NCBI GenBank assembly: GCA_016195715.1
Contig: JACPZA010000012.1
Span: 1-38,029, forward strand
Source: Candidatus Daviesbacteria bacterium
GTDB lineage: Bacteria > Patescibacteriota > Microgenomatia > Daviesbacterales > UBA10151
Direction: 5' to 3'
DNA: 38,029 nt
Positions within the stretch are counted from its first letter, which is position 1; every line of letters begins with the position of its first letter. Made by a program: the position numbers and the translations under genes. Shown piece after piece: positions 16,771 through 27,046 of the stretch. The notes under the pieces were generated by a model, which saw nothing but the letters and a program-made list of their open reading frames with translations, ran no database searches and was not told where the DNA came from.

Positions 16771-17883
16771 TACTTCTTGGTAGATACTAAGAGTCTGCTT
16801 CGCTAACTTATTCCAGCTGAAATGCTTATATCTTCTTTGACCTCTAGCTATCAATTTAGTCCTTAAAGCTTGATTGTTAATTATCAAAATTAACTTATCC
16901 ATAAAGTCCTCTCTTGATGATGAGTCAAAATATAAAGCTGCATCTCCACCAACTTCTTGTAAAGATTTAATATTTGAAGATAAAACAGGACAACCACAAG
17001 CAAATGCTTCTAAAAGTGGTATTCCAAAACCTTCATCTAAAGATGGAATTACATAGGCCAAACTGGATTTATATAATGCAACTAATTCCTGGTCACTAAC
17101 AAACCCAGTATAAATTATATTTTTATTTCTATATTGCTCTTTAATTTTTTGCCAAAAATAATGGTCATTACCAGAAAGAACTAATTTAAGGTGTTGGTAA
17201 TTTTTTTTTATTTGTAAAAAAGCATTAATTAATCCTTCTATGTTTTTATGCGGATGGGCATTACCAACATAAAATAAATAGGGATATTTAATGTTAAATT
17301 TTTTAATTACTTTTTTAATTTCTTTTTCCGTGATCTTTTTGGACAAATTAATAATCGTTTGATCAACTGCTTCTTGAGTTATAACAATTTTTTCACTAGG
17401 AACTTGGCAAGATTTCATTAGCTCCTCTTTTATATATTCAGAAACTACAAATATCTTTTGACTTTTATTTATGGCTTTAGTAAAAATTTTTTTATATCCA
17501 ATTTTTTTTATTTTATAATCTAAAGCATTTTTTGTTGAAGCTCTCTGCATTTGGAATTTTTGATGAATCAAGTCATGAATTGTAACAACTACTTTTCCTG
17601 AATAAAGTAGCGGGACATTAAAATGGGGAATATGAAGCAAATCCAGGTGATACTTGTTTAACAGTAGGGGGAGTTTAAGTTGTTCTGAAAATCCATACCA
17701 TCTAATATCAGCCAAGACTTTTTGGAAATTATTTGAAAAAGTAATTTTATTAAATGATTCATTTAATAAAAAAATATAATATATATTCTCCTTATCTAAG
17801 ATTTGTAACTCATTTAAAAGATTTCGAATATACCTTCCAACTCCAGATTCATTGTAAAGTCTAGCATCAATTCCTATTCGCAT
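16759..17883 (-). CDS. Glycosyltransferase family 4
   Basis: MRIGIDARLYNESGVGRYIRNLL; FYVGNAHPHKNIEGLI; PSLDEGFGIPLLEAFACGCPVLSSN. Confidence 0.92.
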   Translation of the reverse strand: MRIGIDARLYNESGVGRYIRNLLNELQILDKENIYYIFLLNESFNKITFSNNFQKVLADIRWYGFSEQLKLPLLLNKYHLDLLHIPHFNVPLLYSGKVVVTIHDLIHQKFQMQRASTKNALDYKIKKIGYKKIFTKAINKSQKIFVVSEYIKEELMKSCQVPSEKIVITQEAVDQTIINLSKKITEKEIKKVIKKFNIKYPYLFYVGNAHPHKNIEGLINAFLQIKKNYQHLKLVLSGNDHYFWQKIKEQYRNKNIIYTGFVSDQELVALYKSSLAYVIPSLDEGFGIPLLEAFACGCPVLSSNIKSLQEVGGDAALYFDSSSREDFMDKLILIINNQALRTKLIARGQRRYKHFSWNKLAKQTLSIYQEVLKT

Positions 17884-17884
17884 C

Positions 17885-18772
17885 TTAAACTATCAACTTT
17901 CTTCTTGCTAAAAACCATTTTAGATATATTCCTAAATAAACTAACCAATTAATAAAAAAAGGGTAACTTGCAGCTAAATTTTTTCTATAAAAAATTATCA
18001 TAGTTTGATAAAAAGAATTTAAAGATTTAATTTTTATCTCTTTTGATGCTGAGCTCACATCTTGACTATGGCTTTTAATCCCTGAACTTACTCCTTTCAT
18101 ATGTATAATTTTTACATCGGGGACATAAAAAATTTTATACCCGGCTTTTTTTATTCTAAAACATAGATCTATATCCTCCGCATAAAGAAAATAGTCTTCG
18201 TCAAAAAACCCAACCTCATCTAAAATTTTTTTTCTAGTTAAGAAAAAAGCTCCAACAATTGCATCAACAACATGAGGTTTAGTCATATCCTTAAAAGTTT
18301 GATGATAAAGAGTATCGTCCTTTAAAACATAATATTTAAACGAAACCCAGGGTGTAGGAAAACTCCTATGAGATGCTAAATCTAGTGACCCATCTGCTTT
18401 CTCAACTAAACAACTAGAAGCTCCAACTTTTAAATTATTATCCATAAAACTAACCATCCTCTTTAATGTCTTGGGTAAGACTTTTGTATCATGGTTTAAG
18501 AATAAAACATAAGGAGTTTCAATTTGCTTTAAAATTTGATTATTAGCCTTAGCAAAACCTAAATTTTCTGTATTTTCTATATAATGAAAATAGGGAAACT
18601 TTTTCTTTGCCTGATTTAAACTATCATCTGAGGAGTTATTGTCTGCTATCCAAACATCAAAACGAACCTCACTTTTTACTTTATCCAGAGATTTTAAACA
18701 CTCAAGTAAATAATCTCCACTATTATAATTAACGATACTTATACTAAGCTTTTTTTGTTCCGAGGCCTTCAT
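17885..18772 (-). CDS. Glycosyltransferase family 2
   Basis: SISIVNYNSGDYLLECLKSL, WIADNNSSDDSL, NTENLGFAKANNQ, FLNHDTKV, FFDEDYFLYAEDIDLCFRIKKAGY. Confidence 0.93.
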   Translation of the reverse strand: MKASEQKKLSISIVNYNSGDYLLECLKSLDKVKSEVRFDVWIADNNSSDDSLNQAKKKFPYFHYIENTENLGFAKANNQILKQIETPYVLFLNHDTKVLPKTLKRMVSFMDNNLKVGASSCLVEKADGSLDLASHRSFPTPWVSFKYYVLKDDTLYHQTFKDMTKPHVVDAIVGAFFLTRKKILDEVGFFDEDYFLYAEDIDLCFRIKKAGYKIFYVPDVKIIHMKGVSSGIKSHSQDVSSASKEIKIKSLNSFYQTMIIFYRKNLAASYPFFINWLVYLGIYLKWFLARRKLIV

Positions 18773-19937
18773 AAATTTTACCTAAATTTTTAGCAATTGG
18801 ATCCCAGTCATATTTTTGATTAACCATTTTTTTAGCATTACCAGCTATTTTTTTATATAAAGCCTTACTTGTTAGTAGCTCTATTGTCCAAGCAACAATC
18901 TCATTTGGATCATCTCTTATAATTACCTCTTTCCCGTCAATAGCCTCTGTTCCCCCAATACCTATCGATGTCGTTACAACTGGTAAACCTGATGCAAAAG
19001 CTTCAAAATTTTTATATCTAGTTCCTCCTCCTCCATAGATAGGAGCTACCAAAATAGAAGCTTTTTGATATGCAACTCTAACATCAGAAACCTCTTCTAC
19101 TTTAATATCATCGCTATTTAATTTGGAAAAAAACTTTTCCGCTGCTTTACCCACAATCCAAAGTTTAGCATTAGGAATTTGCTGTTTAATTTTTGGCCAA
19201 ATTTTTCTCAATAAAACATCAACTGCTTCTCTGTTTTGTAACCATGTAAAGTTACCAAGATATAGGATAATAGGATCTTTTGATTTATCTGCTATCTTTT
19301 TACTAAAAAAACTACTATCAACTCCATTTGGCACAATATCCACGTCTAGGTTTTTTACTTCTGAAAGCATAATTTGTTTATCATTTTCAGACATTGCCAC
19401 TACTTTTTTGGCTTTCTGCCAGTATTTTAATTCCCAAAATTTTAATTTAGCGACATCAATATAAAAAAAGGGTTTTAAGAAAATAAATCTATTTTGGTTT
19501 GCAAAATGTCTATAAACTAAATATTCAATTGTTTGCTCAACTAAAAGTATCGGTATCTCAGTTTGAGGAATGTGGGGCATTACATAAAAAGTTTCAGCAT
19601 GAATTAAGTCAAATTTTTCAGCTTTCAATTTTTTTTGTATAGCCTGCTTTTCTCCACTGGCCCAGTTCCTAACAACTAAAAAGGGATAAAAACTAAATCC
19701 AGTTCTTAAAATATTGGTTAATGTCCATGGCTTTATAGGTCTATCAAAGATCTTTACCTCGCTACAGTATTTTTCAAGTTCAGGAACATATTTTTTTTCC
19801 TCTTGGTTTTTAATTAAACAAAAAAGAGTAATTTCATGATTTAACTTAGATAATCTTTTTATCAAATTAAAAGATCTGGTTTGACCTCCTGTTAGAAGCG
19901 GGAAGGGTAAATAAGGTGTAAGCATGAGTATTTTCAT
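18744..19937 (-). CDS. Glycosyltransferase family 4
   Basis: MKILMLTPYLPFPLLTGGQTRSFNLIKRLS; ILYLGNFTWLQNREAVDVL; GGGTRYKNFEAFASGLPVVTTSIGIGG. Confidence 0.92.
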   Translation of the reverse strand: MKILMLTPYLPFPLLTGGQTRSFNLIKRLSKLNHEITLFCLIKNQEEKKYVPELEKYCSEVKIFDRPIKPWTLTNILRTGFSFYPFLVVRNWASGEKQAIQKKLKAEKFDLIHAETFYVMPHIPQTEIPILLVEQTIEYLVYRHFANQNRFIFLKPFFYIDVAKLKFWELKYWQKAKKVVAMSENDKQIMLSEVKNLDVDIVPNGVDSSFFSKKIADKSKDPIILYLGNFTWLQNREAVDVLLRKIWPKIKQQIPNAKLWIVGKAAEKFFSKLNSDDIKVEEVSDVRVAYQKASILVAPIYGGGGTRYKNFEAFASGLPVVTTSIGIGGTEAIDGKEVIIRDDPNEIVAWTIELLTSKALYKKIAGNAKKMVNQKYDWDPIAKNLGKIYEGLGTKKA

Positions 19938-19938
19938 A

Positions 19939-21447
19939 TCAAAGTGGTTCTTTTAGATCATCAGCCGATTTAACATTTTTATAAAAATCAGGGTTTATTT
20001 TCGTTAAATCAATAATCACATACAAAGGAGTTGCGTCCAAGACTGTATATTTTTTCATTAACCATTTTGTTTTAGCATCATAAGTAACTGATACATAGCT
20101 AGTAGTTTTAAACCTGGTTATCAACTCATCTATCGCCAAAGGTGTATAGGGAAAACCATATCTATTTGTCTGATACAAAAATGCTGTATCTCCAAAATAA
20201 GGAGCTATAACCACCGCATTTTTTGGAAGTAACTGGTCTGCTTTCTGACCAGCGATGACAATTGCTGGATTATTTATTTGATATAAACCTTTAACCTCAT
20301 TTGTGGTTAAAATAAATATTAGTACAAAAAATAAAAAAGCCAAAGGTATGGTCATAATTCTTGGTAAAAAAATGGGTATACCTCTAAATAAACTAACAAA
20401 TCCCCGAGCGACAAAAATTACTAAAGCCGGGACAATCATATATTGATAATAATCATGCTGGACATTTCCCGTTGCAAAAACTATCAAATACAGAAAACTT
20501 GATATAGCTAGAAGATGTAATAAAAGATTTTCCTTACCAGTTGGTTTAATTAATAATCCAATTACTAATAATATTGTTCCTGGAATAGATAAAATCTCTC
20601 TACCCAATCTATCATTAATTATCCAACGCCAAAAAGCCGGTCTAAATCTTATACCATTACCATTAAATAACCAATTAGAAGCTGGTATACCCTCGGGGTG
20701 CTGATTTATCCAGATTCTCCATAAAGCCAGTGGTAAAAAAATCGCTAATAAATAGAAAAAATAAATTTTAGAGACTTTGAAAATACTTTTTTCCTTAGTA
20801 AAAAAAAGATAAATCAAAGGTAATACATAAAAAATTGCCATCGGCTTAATCAAAAAAGCTAAAGCACCAAATATACCACCCAAGAAAAAAAATGTTTTAG
20901 TTTTATGCAAAATCCACCTATCTGTAAAGTAAAACATCCCTAAACTGAAAAAAACTAAGGATGGTTCAGGAAGTGTAGTTCTTGAAAAATAAACATTAAA
21001 AGGTAAAAAAGCATATAAAAAAGATGCAATAAGTGCAGTTATCTTACTAAAATATTTTTTTGTAATTAAAAAAATGAATACACAGGATCCCAAGGAAAAA
21101 AATACATTTATTATCCTGGCAATTTTTTCATCAACTCCTCCATTCAATAAATAGCCAAAATAAACTAAAGATTGATAGATTGGAAACTCTGCAAAACGAT
21201 ATCTGCCTAAATTAAATCCAAACCCATCAGATACAGCAGACATGTCATCATACTTTGGAACAAATGGATTATAACCTTCTTTATAAAAATTACGCGCAAC
21301 TGCTGCCGTATCTGCTTGTCTCCAAGAATGCCAATCTGCAATTGGATTATCAATTTTATAAAGTCTCACGAAAAAACCTAAAAATAATATTAGAGTTAAC
21401 CAAAAAAAAGGGTTTAGTATTAATTTAGTCAATTTATTCATTTTCAT
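19939..21447 (-). CDS. GT-C membrane glycosyltransferase (ArnT/PMT, GT39-like)
   Basis: Multi-TM; early DWHSWRQADTAAVARNFYKEG acidic loop and FSRTTLPEPSLVFFSL motif. Confidence 0.8.
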   Translation of the reverse strand: MKMNKLTKLILNPFFWLTLILFLGFFVRLYKIDNPIADWHSWRQADTAAVARNFYKEGYNPFVPKYDDMSAVSDGFGFNLGRYRFAEFPIYQSLVYFGYLLNGGVDEKIARIINVFFSLGSCVFIFLITKKYFSKITALIASFLYAFLPFNVYFSRTTLPEPSLVFFSLGMFYFTDRWILHKTKTFFFLGGIFGALAFLIKPMAIFYVLPLIYLFFTKEKSIFKVSKIYFFYLLAIFLPLALWRIWINQHPEGIPASNWLFNGNGIRFRPAFWRWIINDRLGREILSIPGTILLVIGLLIKPTGKENLLLHLLAISSFLYLIVFATGNVQHDYYQYMIVPALVIFVARGFVSLFRGIPIFLPRIMTIPLAFLFFVLIFILTTNEVKGLYQINNPAIVIAGQKADQLLPKNAVVIAPYFGDTAFLYQTNRYGFPYTPLAIDELITRFKTTSYVSVTYDAKTKWLMKKYTVLDATPLYVIIDLTKINPDFYKNVKSADDLKEPL

Positions 21448-22885
21448 TTTTACCTAGCTTATAGTCTGTAATAATCGCCCAAGCAATACCCAGCCAAATC
21501 CACAAAAGCTCTGCAACCTTAGATGCTTCCAACACGTCAATAACAGTTGCCGTTACTAAAATGACAACAACAGACGTAATCATAGAGAGTAGATAATACT
21601 TCTCAAAGCCCTGGCTTTGATTAAATACTTTTAACAGACTTTTGATTAATATGTAAAAAATAAGAGCTAAGCTTAAAGTTCCAAGTATTCCTACCTCACC
21701 TAATGATCTTAAAAAATCATTATCTGTAGCCAAAGATATTGATGAATAGCCAGTGCCTAAAAATGGATTTCGCAAAAAAGAGTTAATCGCCCTTGGCCAC
21801 TCAACGTTAAGCCTTATACCAAAAGACCTGTAAACTCCGAGTTCTGTAGAATTTACTGGCTCCCCTGCAACCGTATCTTTATAAACTATTGTACTAGGAC
21901 TGCCTGGATTTGCAGCACGTTTAGCTCGGTCCTCTAAAACCTGCTGCCTGATGTTTTCAGGAATTTGATCGATTGGAGTAAAATCAGTAATTGTCCCAGG
22001 TGCAGGAGTGTACTTTGGTCCTCCTCCGTTAAGTAAATTGACGGTAACTGTTGCAACTAAACGGTGACGAAGCTCAGGGATTAGCCCTACTGATGCTATA
22101 ACAAGGAATATTAATAAAACTAACAAAACTTTTTTTTGGTTTAACCAAAATACAGCTGCTAAACCTAAAATAGTAGCTACAAAAGATACCCTAGCTGCTG
22201 TTAAACCAAGCAAAGCAAAACTGATAAATCCAACAAATGCAATCATCAATTTATTTAAAATTTTTCTATAATAAAAGAAATTTGTGGCTATAATCATTAA
22301 AATTATTGATAGATACATTGCTAGATCATAGTGTCCAGCAAAGGTAGAGTTTACCCTGGCACCATTGGTCAAGTATAAAATTAAACCTTTAGAAAACTCC
22401 CTATTTGTTGTTGAAATAACTGGGAAGTTAAAATAAATTTGCCCAAAGCCATAAAATATAACTATCAATGCACCAACTAAACTAATTTTAATTAAAAATT
22501 TTGCCTGGTTTAACGAAGAAACACTTGTTGCAGCAATCAAAAATAAACTCATATATTCAACTCGACGCAACCAATGAAACAGAGCTAGCTTTAAAGATAT
22601 TGTATGAGTTATAAAGATCCCCGAAAATAAAGATAAAAGTCCGATTAACCAAAATAGAATAAAAGCCTGGAAGATGATATTAGAAAAATATTTTCTTAAA
22701 TTCCGAATATTGAAAACAAACCAAACAAATACCACCAAAGCAATTAATACATCCTCATATCTAATAGCAACAAAAGTACCTGATATATTTTCCAAAGGAA
22801 ATTTTGGGAAAAGAGGAATAAAGATAAATAAAATCCCTATTAAGAAATAAAAATATTTTCTATAAATAAGCTGAAAGTTATTCAT
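21434..22885 (-). CDS. O-antigen ligase/polymerase-like (WaaL/Wzy) membrane protein
   Basis: Multi-TM; NGARVNSTFAGHYDLAMYLSI, GLTAARVSFVATILGL, large extracytoplasmic loop, NPFLGTGYSSISLATDNDFLRSLGEVGILG. Confidence 0.82.
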   Translation of the reverse strand: MNNFQLIYRKYFYFLIGILFIFIPLFPKFPLENISGTFVAIRYEDVLIALVVFVWFVFNIRNLRKYFSNIIFQAFILFWLIGLLSLFSGIFITHTISLKLALFHWLRRVEYMSLFLIAATSVSSLNQAKFLIKISLVGALIVIFYGFGQIYFNFPVISTTNREFSKGLILYLTNGARVNSTFAGHYDLAMYLSIILMIIATNFFYYRKILNKLMIAFVGFISFALLGLTAARVSFVATILGLAAVFWLNQKKVLLVLLIFLVIASVGLIPELRHRLVATVTVNLLNGGGPKYTPAPGTITDFTPIDQIPENIRQQVLEDRAKRAANPGSPSTIVYKDTVAGEPVNSTELGVYRSFGIRLNVEWPRAINSFLRNPFLGTGYSSISLATDNDFLRSLGEVGILGTLSLALIFYILIKSLLKVFNQSQGFEKYYLLSMITSVVVILVTATVIDVLEASKVAELLWIWLGIAWAIITDYKLGKNENE

Positions 22886-22894
22886 AAAATCTAG

Positions 22895-23785
22895 TTAGAT
22901 TGATTTAATAATATTTAGGTAATTTTTAGCAAACTCTTTTTTGCCTAATAGATAAAAAATAATTAATCTTATTATTACAAAAAAATAAATCAATATTTTT
23001 AAAGCATAGACTCCAACCGTTCCTAAATATTTTTGGTACAAATAAATCATCCCTTTAAATTCTCCTAACCATTGTTTAAATTGTGGATTATTATGACTCC
23101 CCCCGCCTAAATGAACAAATGTAACATCAGAAAAAATACCCACCTTAAGTCCAGCTTCGTTTGCTCTAATGCACAAATCAACATCTTCAGCATACATAAA
23201 TATTTTTTCATCAAAATAACCTATTTTATTAAACACTTCTTTTTTTATCGCCATTATTGTTCCTGATACCCAACCTACTTTTGGATTATTCAGGTAGTAT
23301 TTTTTCTCTAACCGATGGAAAGAAGGTAAGCTAACTCCAAATGTGTTAAAAAAATCATCTAATCCAGAAATCCAGGTAATTAAAGCCAAGCCAAATGGTA
23401 AATCACCAGCATTAGGCTGGAAACGACCATCAGGATAAGTAAGCTTGGAAGCCATAATAGAATAAGGAGAAGCAGCTAAATAATTAATCCATCTTATGGT
23501 ACTACCTCCATCGGTTTTTGTATCAGAATTTAAAAGTAAATAGATCTTGCTGTTAACTTTTTTCAATCCAACATTATAACCTTTAGAAAAACCCAAATTT
23601 TCATTATTATAAATTACATTGACTTTTGAAAATTCAGTTTTTAACATCTTTAAAGATCCATCAGTTGACGCATTATCAATCACCCAAATTTTTTGGGGTT
23701 TAACACTTTTTAGAAGCGACTGCAAGCAATCTTTAAGTAGTACTTTAGTGTTGTAGTTCAAAATCATAATTACAAAATCATCCAT
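22895..23785 (-). CDS. Glycosyltransferase family 2
   Basis: VIMILNYNTKVLLKDCLQSLL, WVIDNASTDGSL, NENLGFSKGYNVGL, LLNSDTKT, YFDEKIFMYAEDVDLCIRANEAGL. Confidence 0.93.
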   Translation of the reverse strand: MDDFVIMILNYNTKVLLKDCLQSLLKSVKPQKIWVIDNASTDGSLKMLKTEFSKVNVIYNNENLGFSKGYNVGLKKVNSKIYLLLNSDTKTDGGSTIRWINYLAASPYSIMASKLTYPDGRFQPNAGDLPFGLALITWISGLDDFFNTFGVSLPSFHRLEKKYYLNNPKVGWVSGTIMAIKKEVFNKIGYFDEKIFMYAEDVDLCIRANEAGLKVGIFSDVTFVHLGGGSHNNPQFKQWLGEFKGMIYLYQKYLGTVGVYALKILIYFFVIIRLIIFYLLGKKEFAKNYLNIIKSI

Positions 23786-24374
23786 ATTTTGTAACTCTCC
23801 TAAATAGTTTATACAGAACTATAAAAGCAACCCAAATTCCCAGGTATACTAAAAATCTAGCCAAATACGGGGAAGGATAATATCTTAAAGTTGCCTTAGT
23901 GTTAAAATATCTATCTTGATAATAAATATGATCTCCAACATAACTTCTCACTTTTACCTTACGTCGATCATTATCAGCATGTGGGTCAACACCATTAACA
24001 AATAGAGATTCTCTCAAGGGAAACACATATTCCTCCAAAAAGGTAGACTCTTGCTGATCTCTAACATACTGATAAGCTTCTTCAGGAGGATGATTTAACC
24101 TTAGGGGCAAAACCTTAAGGTCGAAAAAAACCCTTTCTCCCAACATCTGTCTATAGTAACTGGTAATAAATTCTCTCCTAAAATCATTAAAATAAGCAGC
24201 TATATTTGGATTCTGGATAGTATCACCCTCAAGATTAGATTTAACAGAATTAGGCAAAGGTAAAAAAGAATCTATTGAACTAGGGCCTGGGAGTATTATA
24301 TATGCTAACCCAATGAAAAAAAGAATCAGTAAAAAAAGTTGAAGTCTGGATAAATTTTTTAATCTAAGATCCAT
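23778..24374 (-). CDS. Uncharacterised bitopic membrane protein
   Basis: TM near the N-terminus (LQLFLLILFFIGLAYII), about 130-aa extracytoplasmic region, C-terminal TM (FLVYLGIWVAFIVLYKLF); no family recognised. Confidence 0.65.
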   Translation of the reverse strand: MDLRLKNLSRLQLFLLILFFIGLAYIILPGPSSIDSFLPLPNSVKSNLEGDTIQNPNIAAYFNDFRREFITSYYRQMLGERVFFDLKVLPLRLNHPPEEAYQYVRDQQESTFLEEYVFPLRESLFVNGVDPHADNDRRKVKVRSYVGDHIYYQDRYFNTKATLRYYPSPYLARFLVYLGIWVAFIVLYKLFRRVTKYG

Positions 24375-25024
24375 TATTGAAAAAGCCTTGATCTTCCTAG
24401 TTTATAGTTAAGATCTTTTAAGGCTCTTTCTCCTATTACCTTAGCAGGCACACCTCCAACAATTACAAACTCTGGTACTTCTTTGGTGACTACTGCACCT
24501 GCACCCACAACAGCTCCTTTTTTAATTGTTACTCCGGGTAGGATAATAGCTCTTGGACCGATAAAAACATAATTTTCAATAATAACAGGCGCAACAACAG
24601 GTCGAAAATCCTCCGAGTTAATGTCATGTTCAGAATTATAAATCATTACATCTGAGGCAATATCTACAAAATCCCCAATAACTAACTTATCCCTCCCGTC
24701 TAAAAAAGCATTTTGACCAACTATTGATCCTTTTCCTATCTCTACACCAGTAGGATCAAAAAACTGTGTGCCCATATGAATATGAGATCCTTTACCTATT
24801 TTTACCCCCGCGAGTATGTAAAAAATATAGCGCACTAAATAAATCGGTATAAACCCAACAATTCGCAAAGTTAAAAGCTCTATATCTTGAAAATAGTTAT
24901 ACATTCTATTTAAGATTTTTTTTACAGTCTCATTAGCTGCTAATGTTTTACCCATTTTATCCTTAAATACTATACTTGGAACACCTGACTTAAACTGAAA
25001 ACTTAAATGTTCTAAATAAAACAT
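24374..25024 (-). CDS. Left-handed beta-helix (hexapeptide repeat) acyltransferase
   Basis: VEIGKGSIVGQNAFLDGRDKLVIGDFVDIASDVMIYNSEHD, PRAIILPGVTIKKGAVVGAGAVVTKEVPEFVIVGGVPAKVIGER. Confidence 0.93.
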   Translation of the reverse strand: MFYLEHLSFQFKSGVPSIVFKDKMGKTLAANETVKKILNRMYNYFQDIELLTLRIVGFIPIYLVRYIFYILAGVKIGKGSHIHMGTQFFDPTGVEIGKGSIVGQNAFLDGRDKLVIGDFVDIASDVMIYNSEHDINSEDFRPVVAPVIIENYVFIGPRAIILPGVTIKKGAVVGAGAVVTKEVPEFVIVGGVPAKVIGERALKDLNYKLGRSRLFQ

Positions 25025-25030
25025 TATTAA

Positions 25031-25036
25031 ATTATA
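25031..25036 (-). promoter_or_regulatory. Candidate -10 box TATAAT 6 nt upstream of the acyltransferase ATG
   Basis: Exact TATAAT on the minus strand, then TTAATA, then ATG; no good -35 seen. Confidence 0.35.
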
Positions 25037-25046
25037 CTTAAATTAG

Positions 25047-25928
25047 CTAAAAATTACTAAACTTTGATAAAACCTCTTCGTCTCGATACTTTGTTTTAGC
25101 TTTCTCTAGATTGCGTTTTTTTAATATCTTAGGTAATTTTGCTAAAGCACTTAAAAAAACAGACCAATATCTTGGATTAGAAATAAGCATCAGAAAAAGA
25201 TTCAGAAGATGTGACCTTATAAGCCATAAGCTCGTGATATTCTTCCAGATAAAAAGCAGTTGATTTCGTGAAGCAATCATTTGAATTCTGGATTTAGAGA
25301 AATTAGTGGTAATTACACCTGGCTCTTTATAATGCTCTGCTACAGCTTTAGGTTCAAATAAGTTTATATATCCTCTTTTAGTAGCTCTGTAACCCAAATC
25401 TACGTCCTCTTCATAAAAAGGGTTAAATAGCTCATCTAGTCCTCCAAGTTCTATCCAGATAGATTTTCTAAATACCCCACTCCCTCCCGAAACCCATAAA
25501 GTTTGGTGAACAATAGCTACTTTTTCTTCTGCTTGATAGTGCCAGAAAAATCCTTTTTCAAATTTCCCCCAGGCCCAACTGCCCCCACTATTAAGCCCCA
25601 CACTAAAAACCTTTGGATCTTTAAAATTAGGTAAAATAAACTTTAGACAATTTTCTTGCGCAATTGCATCTGTATTTAATAAAAAAACTAAATCTCCACT
25701 GGCTTTTTCTACACCTAAATTAACTGTAGAAGAAAAACCTTCATTTTTAGTTTTTTTTATAAGTTTTACCTCAGGGAATGATTGCTCAATTAAACTAACG
25801 CTTCCATCTGTTGATGTATCATCAACAACAATAATTTCTTCAACGTTTTTTATCTTTAAGACTTTGGGAAGATTTTTTCTTAATTTCTCTTCTCCATTCC
25901 AATTAGGAATTATAATAGAAACTTTCAT
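25047..25928 (-). CDS. Glycosyltransferase family 2
   Basis: [65 protein letters not shown]. Track start at 25973 looks over-extended; Met at 25928 gives a 4-nt overlap with the preceding gene. Confidence 0.92.
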   Translation of the reverse strand: MKVSIIIPNWNGEEKLRKNLPKVLKIKNVEEIIVVDDTSTDGSVSLIEQSFPEVKLIKKTKNEGFSSTVNLGVEKASGDLVFLLNTDAIAQENCLKFILPNFKDPKVFSVGLNSGGSWAWGKFEKGFFWHYQAEEKVAIVHQTLWVSGGSGVFRKSIWIELGGLDELFNPFYEEDVDLGYRATKRGYINLFEPKAVAEHYKEPGVITTNFSKSRIQMIASRNQLLFIWKNITSLWLIRSHLLNLFLMLISNPRYWSVFLSALAKLPKILKKRNLEKAKTKYRDEEVLSKFSNF

Positions 25929-27046
25929 ATTTGTGTAAATACCTTCAATACTTTTTCTGCCATTCTTTCCCAAGAATATTTTTTAGCTTGCTCTAAACCC
26001 AAATTTGAATATTTTTGATTAAATTCAGTTTTATTTACAAGTAATTGAATAGCATTCTTTATCTCATCTACGGAATAAGGATTCACAGTTAAACCTGCAT
26101 CCCCTACTATTTCAGGTAGCGATGAAACATTTGAGGTTATAACTGGGGTACCACAAGCCATTGCTTCAATAACTGGTATCCCAAATCCTTCCCACAAAGA
26201 AGGCAAAACAAAAGCTTTTGCGCCAGTTAATAAAAAGGGTAAATTCTCGCTGTTAACAAATCCTGTAAAAATAACTTTATCTTTTATCCCCAATTTTTTT
26301 GGAGCTTCCAGTATATCTTGATACATCCAGCCCTCTCTTCCTGGACCTGAAGTTTTACCAACAATAACTAGCTTTAGGTTATTTGATTCAAGTGATGAGA
26401 ATGCCTCAAATAACCTAATTAAATTTTTTCTTGGCTGGAGTGTTCCTATATATATAATGTAGTTATCCCTAATGTCATATTTTTTTACTATCTTATTAAC
26501 TTTAGTTTTGTCTTTAATTTGACGGAAAACCTTCTTATCAAATCCTGGATAAGCAACTGAGATTTTATCTTCCTGTACCCCATATTGTTTTATAATATCC
26601 TGCTTTGAAAAATTTGAGATAGTAATAATATGATCACTTTTTAATACTGAAAATTTAGTCCAACTTGTTAATTGAATTAAATCTTTTTTTGGAAACATCT
26701 CTGGAAAATGTAAAAAAGCTAAATCAAAAATGGTAACAACTCTTTTAACAGGACTAAATCTAGGGATATAGTGCGTAGGACTAAAGATTAGATCAGGCTT
26801 TTTTAAACTTGTATATAAAGCTAAAGGTACGGAAATCAAAGTTTTAAGCTTACTAGGTCCAATAATTTTATACTTCCAATTCTTTCTCGCTTTTGGTAAA
26901 TCACTTATGGGTGGTTTTGTCAGTAAAATAGTATACTCATTCTCCTTGTCTAAAATCTCTATATTTTTCAAAAGTTCAAAAGCAACTTGACCTGAACCTA
27001 CTCTTTGCTGCACATTAGCTTCATATCCATCAATCCAAATTCTCAT
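25925..27046 (-). CDS. Glycosyltransferase family 4
   Basis: [85 protein letters not shown]. Track extension to 27166 rejected. Confidence 0.93.
   Translation of the reverse strand: MRIWIDGYEANVQQRVGSGQVAFELLKNIEILDKENEYTILLTKPPISDLPKARKNWKYKIIGPSKLKTLISVPLALYTSLKKPDLIFSPTHYIPRFSPVKRVVTIFDLAFLHFPEMFPKKDLIQLTSWTKFSVLKSDHIITISNFSKQDIIKQYGVQEDKISVAYPGFDKKVFRQIKDKTKVNKIVKKYDIRDNYIIYIGTLQPRKNLIRLFEAFSSLESNNLKLVIVGKTSGPGREGWMYQDILEAPKKLGIKDKVIFTGFVNSENLPFLLTGAKAFVLPSLWEGFGIPVIEAMACGTPVITSNVSSLPEIVGDAGLTVNPYSVDEIKNAIQLLVNKTEFNQKYSNLGLEQAKKYSWERMAEKVLKVFTQI

Noticed and set aside
25929-25973. N-terminal extension [15 protein letters not shown] of the GT2 ORF
   Set aside because: The GT2 fold clearly starts at [12 protein letters not shown]; the extension overlaps the upstream GT4 coding end, and Met at 25928 gives the 4-nt overlap seen repeatedly in this operon.
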